Below are positions 5,571 through 7,810 of a stretch of DNA of 7,810 nucleotides, one piece after another. Under the pieces are notes generated by a model, which was not told the origin of the DNA, searched no databases, and worked only from the letters and a program-made list of their open reading frames with translations. Both the position numbers and the translations under genes were made by a program. The DNA is taken from positions 1-7,810 of the forward strand of contig JAGLDI010000142.1 of NCBI GenBank assembly GCA_023145655.1. Reading direction: 5' to 3'. This DNA comes from Desulfuromusa sp. GTDB lineage: Bacteria; Desulfobacterota; Desulfuromonadia; Desulfuromonadales; Geopsychrobacteraceae. Position 1 is the stretch's first letter, and each line of letters begins with the position of its first letter.

Positions 5571-7810
5571 ATGAAAGTGACTGTGGCCCGTGGTGGTCGG
5601 ACGTCAGAGGAACGGGATCAACTTTTTCAGCCAGAAATAATTGAACAAGAGTTGATCCAGCAGGGTCAGAAGACAGGTTTTTCTGTCTGTCTGGATTTGG
5701 CAAACATTTTTCGGCAGGAGATCCCGGAGATTTTTTTATCGCCACTCTCTTTAACCGAAATTGTTGCGAATCTCCTTCAAGCTAACAGATTTCTGTCCCA
5801 ACGAAGTGCTGATCAGATCAAAGTAAAATTACAAGCACAGGAAACCCCTGGTCACTATTACCTTTTCACCAATGCTCCAGATGCTAACCATATATTTTTC
5901 TCGATTCAGGAATACCTCCATCGTCGCTCGTACCATTTTCGAGTGATTTGCCATCCAATCCTTTCTGCTTCACGAGAAAATGACATATTGCAACAAGTTT
6001 CAGAAGGAGATAGCAGTCTTCCTCAGGAATCATTTGTCTGGATGGAATTAGAACGCTTTCCTTCGCGTCAGGTCGCAGACTTAGAGCAGGCTATTACAAC
6101 AATTATCTCTTCTGCTGTTACGATTCATCAGAGCCGTCCGGCAATGTTAAAGAAAATTTCAGATCTTGGTAAAATCGCTGGCTTGAATCAGTATCAAGAT
6201 TTGTATGAGTGGCTGCAGCAAGAGAATTTTATTCCTGTTACAACGCGAAGCTACACTTATGCTAAAGGTGCTGATTCCGGCAGTTTCTCTGAAGAAACTT
6301 CCGAGTCCCTGGGTTTGAACCAGTTTTACGATCGAGCCTTTTATAAAGATGCCCAGGCCATCACTTTAACTCCGGAAATGGTATTTTCACTTTTAGGGCA
6401 TGGGAAAAATGTTGATCTTGAACAGACTGATCTCCGTTGCCCGCTGCACCGTTTCGAGCGTCTGACATATCTTGGGTTTCGTGAGGAATTGGCTGAGGGT
6501 GGTTACCGTGAACATTGTTTCTGGGGTTTTTACACGCAGAAAAGCATTGATCAAAGCACTTTTACTATTCCGGCATTGCGACAGCGGATTGAACGGGCAC
6601 AAGAGCAGTTGAATATACCGCCAGCTTGTCATAACTATCTCAAAACAATACAAATTATAAACAGTTTTCCAAAAATTGAATTATTCTTGATGGGTGATGT
6701 TGAACTGCGGCGGATGCTCCGTTCTTTTACCCAGATGCACCGTCAGGCAGGTGTTAAAGTTATTGTTGCTCCAAGTGCCGCAGAGACATCTTTGACGTTA
6801 ATGCTGATTATGCCCAATGAATATTATCTGTCAGAACACATCGAGCGGATGGAGATCTATTTAAGACGTTATTTTAAGGCAACTTCTGTTGAATCCCGGT
6901 TAATTCACCTTGCCTCTGACTACCTGAGTATTCATGTGAATCTGCAATTGCAGAAAAAAGAGGCAAAAATAGACCTTATTCAGTTGGAACAGGGGCTGAC
7001 GCGGGTTGCCATGCCTTGGAAATTGAAATTTCGGGCACTCCTGGAGAAAAACTTTGCCGAAGATTCTCTTGCAACCTGGGAACGCTACAACAAGGCGTTT
7101 AACAAAGATTATCGATCTCGAACTCACCCCCGTTTTGCTGTGCGGGATGTTGGTAATATCGAAAAATTACTACGTGATCGGAAGGATTCTTTTGATCTGT
7201 GGGGCCCCTTCCATGAGGAGGATGACTACTATCGATTGCAATATTATAGTTTCAATCGGAGCTATCTGAATGATTTGATGCCGTTTTTACAAAATCTGGA
7301 TCTTTGTGTTCTCCATGAAGTTGATTCTGATCTCGATGTTGCTGCGGAGCAGGTTTACATCAAAAGTTTTGCGATTAAGCCAAATAGCAGTAATGGTTTG
7401 CCGTTCAATCAGATCAAAGATCTGTTGCTGGATACTCTTCTGGCAATGCGTAATGGCGAGGTGGAAAATGATTACCTCCACCGGTTACAACCCCTTACCG
7501 GGCTCTCCTGGCGAGAAATTGATGTTTTCCGCGGTTATCGTAATTACTATTTTCAACTGGGGAGCCCTTTCACCAAAAAGCGGGTTGCCGATGCTTTAAT
7601 CAATAATGCCAAAGTTGCACATCTCCTCTATCGCTATTTTGAGGGTCGCTTTAAGCCGGCTGAACATTTAGTCGATCCGATGACTCGTGAGCTTGAGGTT
7701 CTGTCGCCTATCCGTCAGGAGTTGCTCACCGCTCTTGAAGTGGTGAGTGATAACAACGAAGATAAAATTCTACGTACTTTATTTAATCTTATTGATTCAA
7801 CGATCCGGAC
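5571..7810 (+). CDS. Large NAD-specific glutamate dehydrogenase (partial, 3' end beyond the window)
   Basis: The frame stays open for 746 codons from ATG 5571 to the last base, so the gene is truncated only by the window edge. It matches the bacterial NAD-GDH family (PF05088; GdhB/L-180 type, usually about 1,600 residues), which oxidises glutamate to 2-oxoglutarate and ammonia with NAD+ for amino acid catabolism. Evidence comes in order: the GFYTQKSIDQSTFTIPALR segment followed by a FPKIELF motif (family fPRdELF-like); ERYNKAFNKDYR..HPRFAVRDV; YLNDLMPFLQNLDLCVLHE; TGLSWREIDVFRGYRNYYFQ (Trp647 onward), and NEDKILRTLFNLIDSTIRT at the very end, which in the family directly precedes the catalytic dehydrogenase domain. 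What is visible is therefore the regulatory N-terminal half, expected to contain ACT-like modules; the NAD- and glutamate-binding residues lie outside. Large GDHs of this type are often allosterically controlled by amino acids. It starts 130 bp after rsmA and is probably a separate transcription unit. The FPKIELF motif has Lys where most relatives have Arg. Confidence 0.93.
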   Translation, partial: MKVTVARGGRTSEERDQLFQPEIIEQELIQQGQKTGFSVCLDLANIFRQEIPEIFLSPLSLTEIVANLLQANRFLSQRSADQIKVKLQAQETPGHYYLFTNAPDANHIFFSIQEYLHRRSYHFRVICHPILSASRENDILQQVSEGDSSLPQESFVWMELERFPSRQVADLEQAITTIISSAVTIHQSRPAMLKKISDLGKIAGLNQYQDLYEWLQQENFIPVTTRSYTYAKGADSGSFSEETSESLGLNQFYDRAFYKDAQAITLTPEMVFSLLGHGKNVDLEQTDLRCPLHRFERLTYLGFREELAEGGYREHCFWGFYTQKSIDQSTFTIPALRQRIERAQEQLNIPPACHNYLKTIQIINSFPKIELFLMGDVELRRMLRSFTQMHRQAGVKVIVAPSAAETSLTLMLIMPNEYYLSEHIERMEIYLRRYFKATSVESRLIHLASDYLSIHVNLQLQKKEAKIDLIQLEQGLTRVAMPWKLKFRALLEKNFAEDSLATWERYNKAFNKDYRSRTHPRFAVRDVGNIEKLLRDRKDSFDLWGPFHEEDDYYRLQYYSFNRSYLNDLMPFLQNLDLCVLHEVDSDLDVAAEQVYIKSFAIKPNSSNGLPFNQIKDLLLDTLLAMRNGEVENDYLHRLQPLTGLSWREIDVFRGYRNYYFQLGSPFTKKRVADALINNAKVAHLLYRYFEGRFKPAEHLVDPMTRELEVLSPIRQELLTALEVVSDNNEDKILRTLFNLIDSTIR

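Noticed and set aside
6393..6653. Antisense and alternate-frame open frames within the glutamate dehydrogenase region
   Set aside because: They lie inside the long continuous + strand frame that carries clear family motifs and show no features of their own.

Overview
The window reads as ordinary chromosome from a mesophilic, moderate-GC (roughly mid-40s %, estimated by eye) Gram-negative bacterium. It is most like the Desulfuromonadales/Geobacter-Pelobacter group of Desulfobacterota. This placement is an inference from the style of the proteins, the large NAD-type glutamate dehydrogenase and the GC-richer palindromic intergenic repeats; no rRNA gene is present to confirm it. All six supported protein genes lie on the + strand.

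Layout. Positions 1-60 hold two NrdR-box-like palindromes 30 bp apart, overlapping a good promoter that points left. This suggests that a ribonucleotide reductase operon starts just outside the window on the - strand. A class V aminotransferase-type cysteine desulfurase follows (249-1424). Its last codons run into a 70-bp inverted-repeat element (1400-1469). Next is a PIN-PhoH ATPase (1527-2843), whose stop codon is the first triplet of a second, unrelated palindromic repeat of about 128 bp (2841-2968).

The next block concerns RNA and translation quality: tsaD (tRNA t6A synthesis, 3023-4039), a small DUF2062 membrane protein 15 bp downstream (4055-4531), and rsmA/ksgA (16S rRNA dimethyladenosine, 4652-5440). 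The window ends inside a very large NAD-specific glutamate dehydrogenase gene (5571 to beyond 7810). Only its N-terminal regulatory part is visible, about 747 codons, with no stop.

How it fits together. tsaD, rsmA and probably the PhoH protein act in RNA modification or RNA turnover. The cysteine desulfurase supplies sulfur. The glutamate dehydrogenase links amino acid catabolism to 2-oxoglutarate. They look like adjacent housekeeping genes, not one pathway. I found no defence system, CRISPR array, transposase, tRNA or rRNA. The most informative non-coding signals are the NrdR-box pair and the two palindromic repeats. I do not see a convincing undescribed system here.
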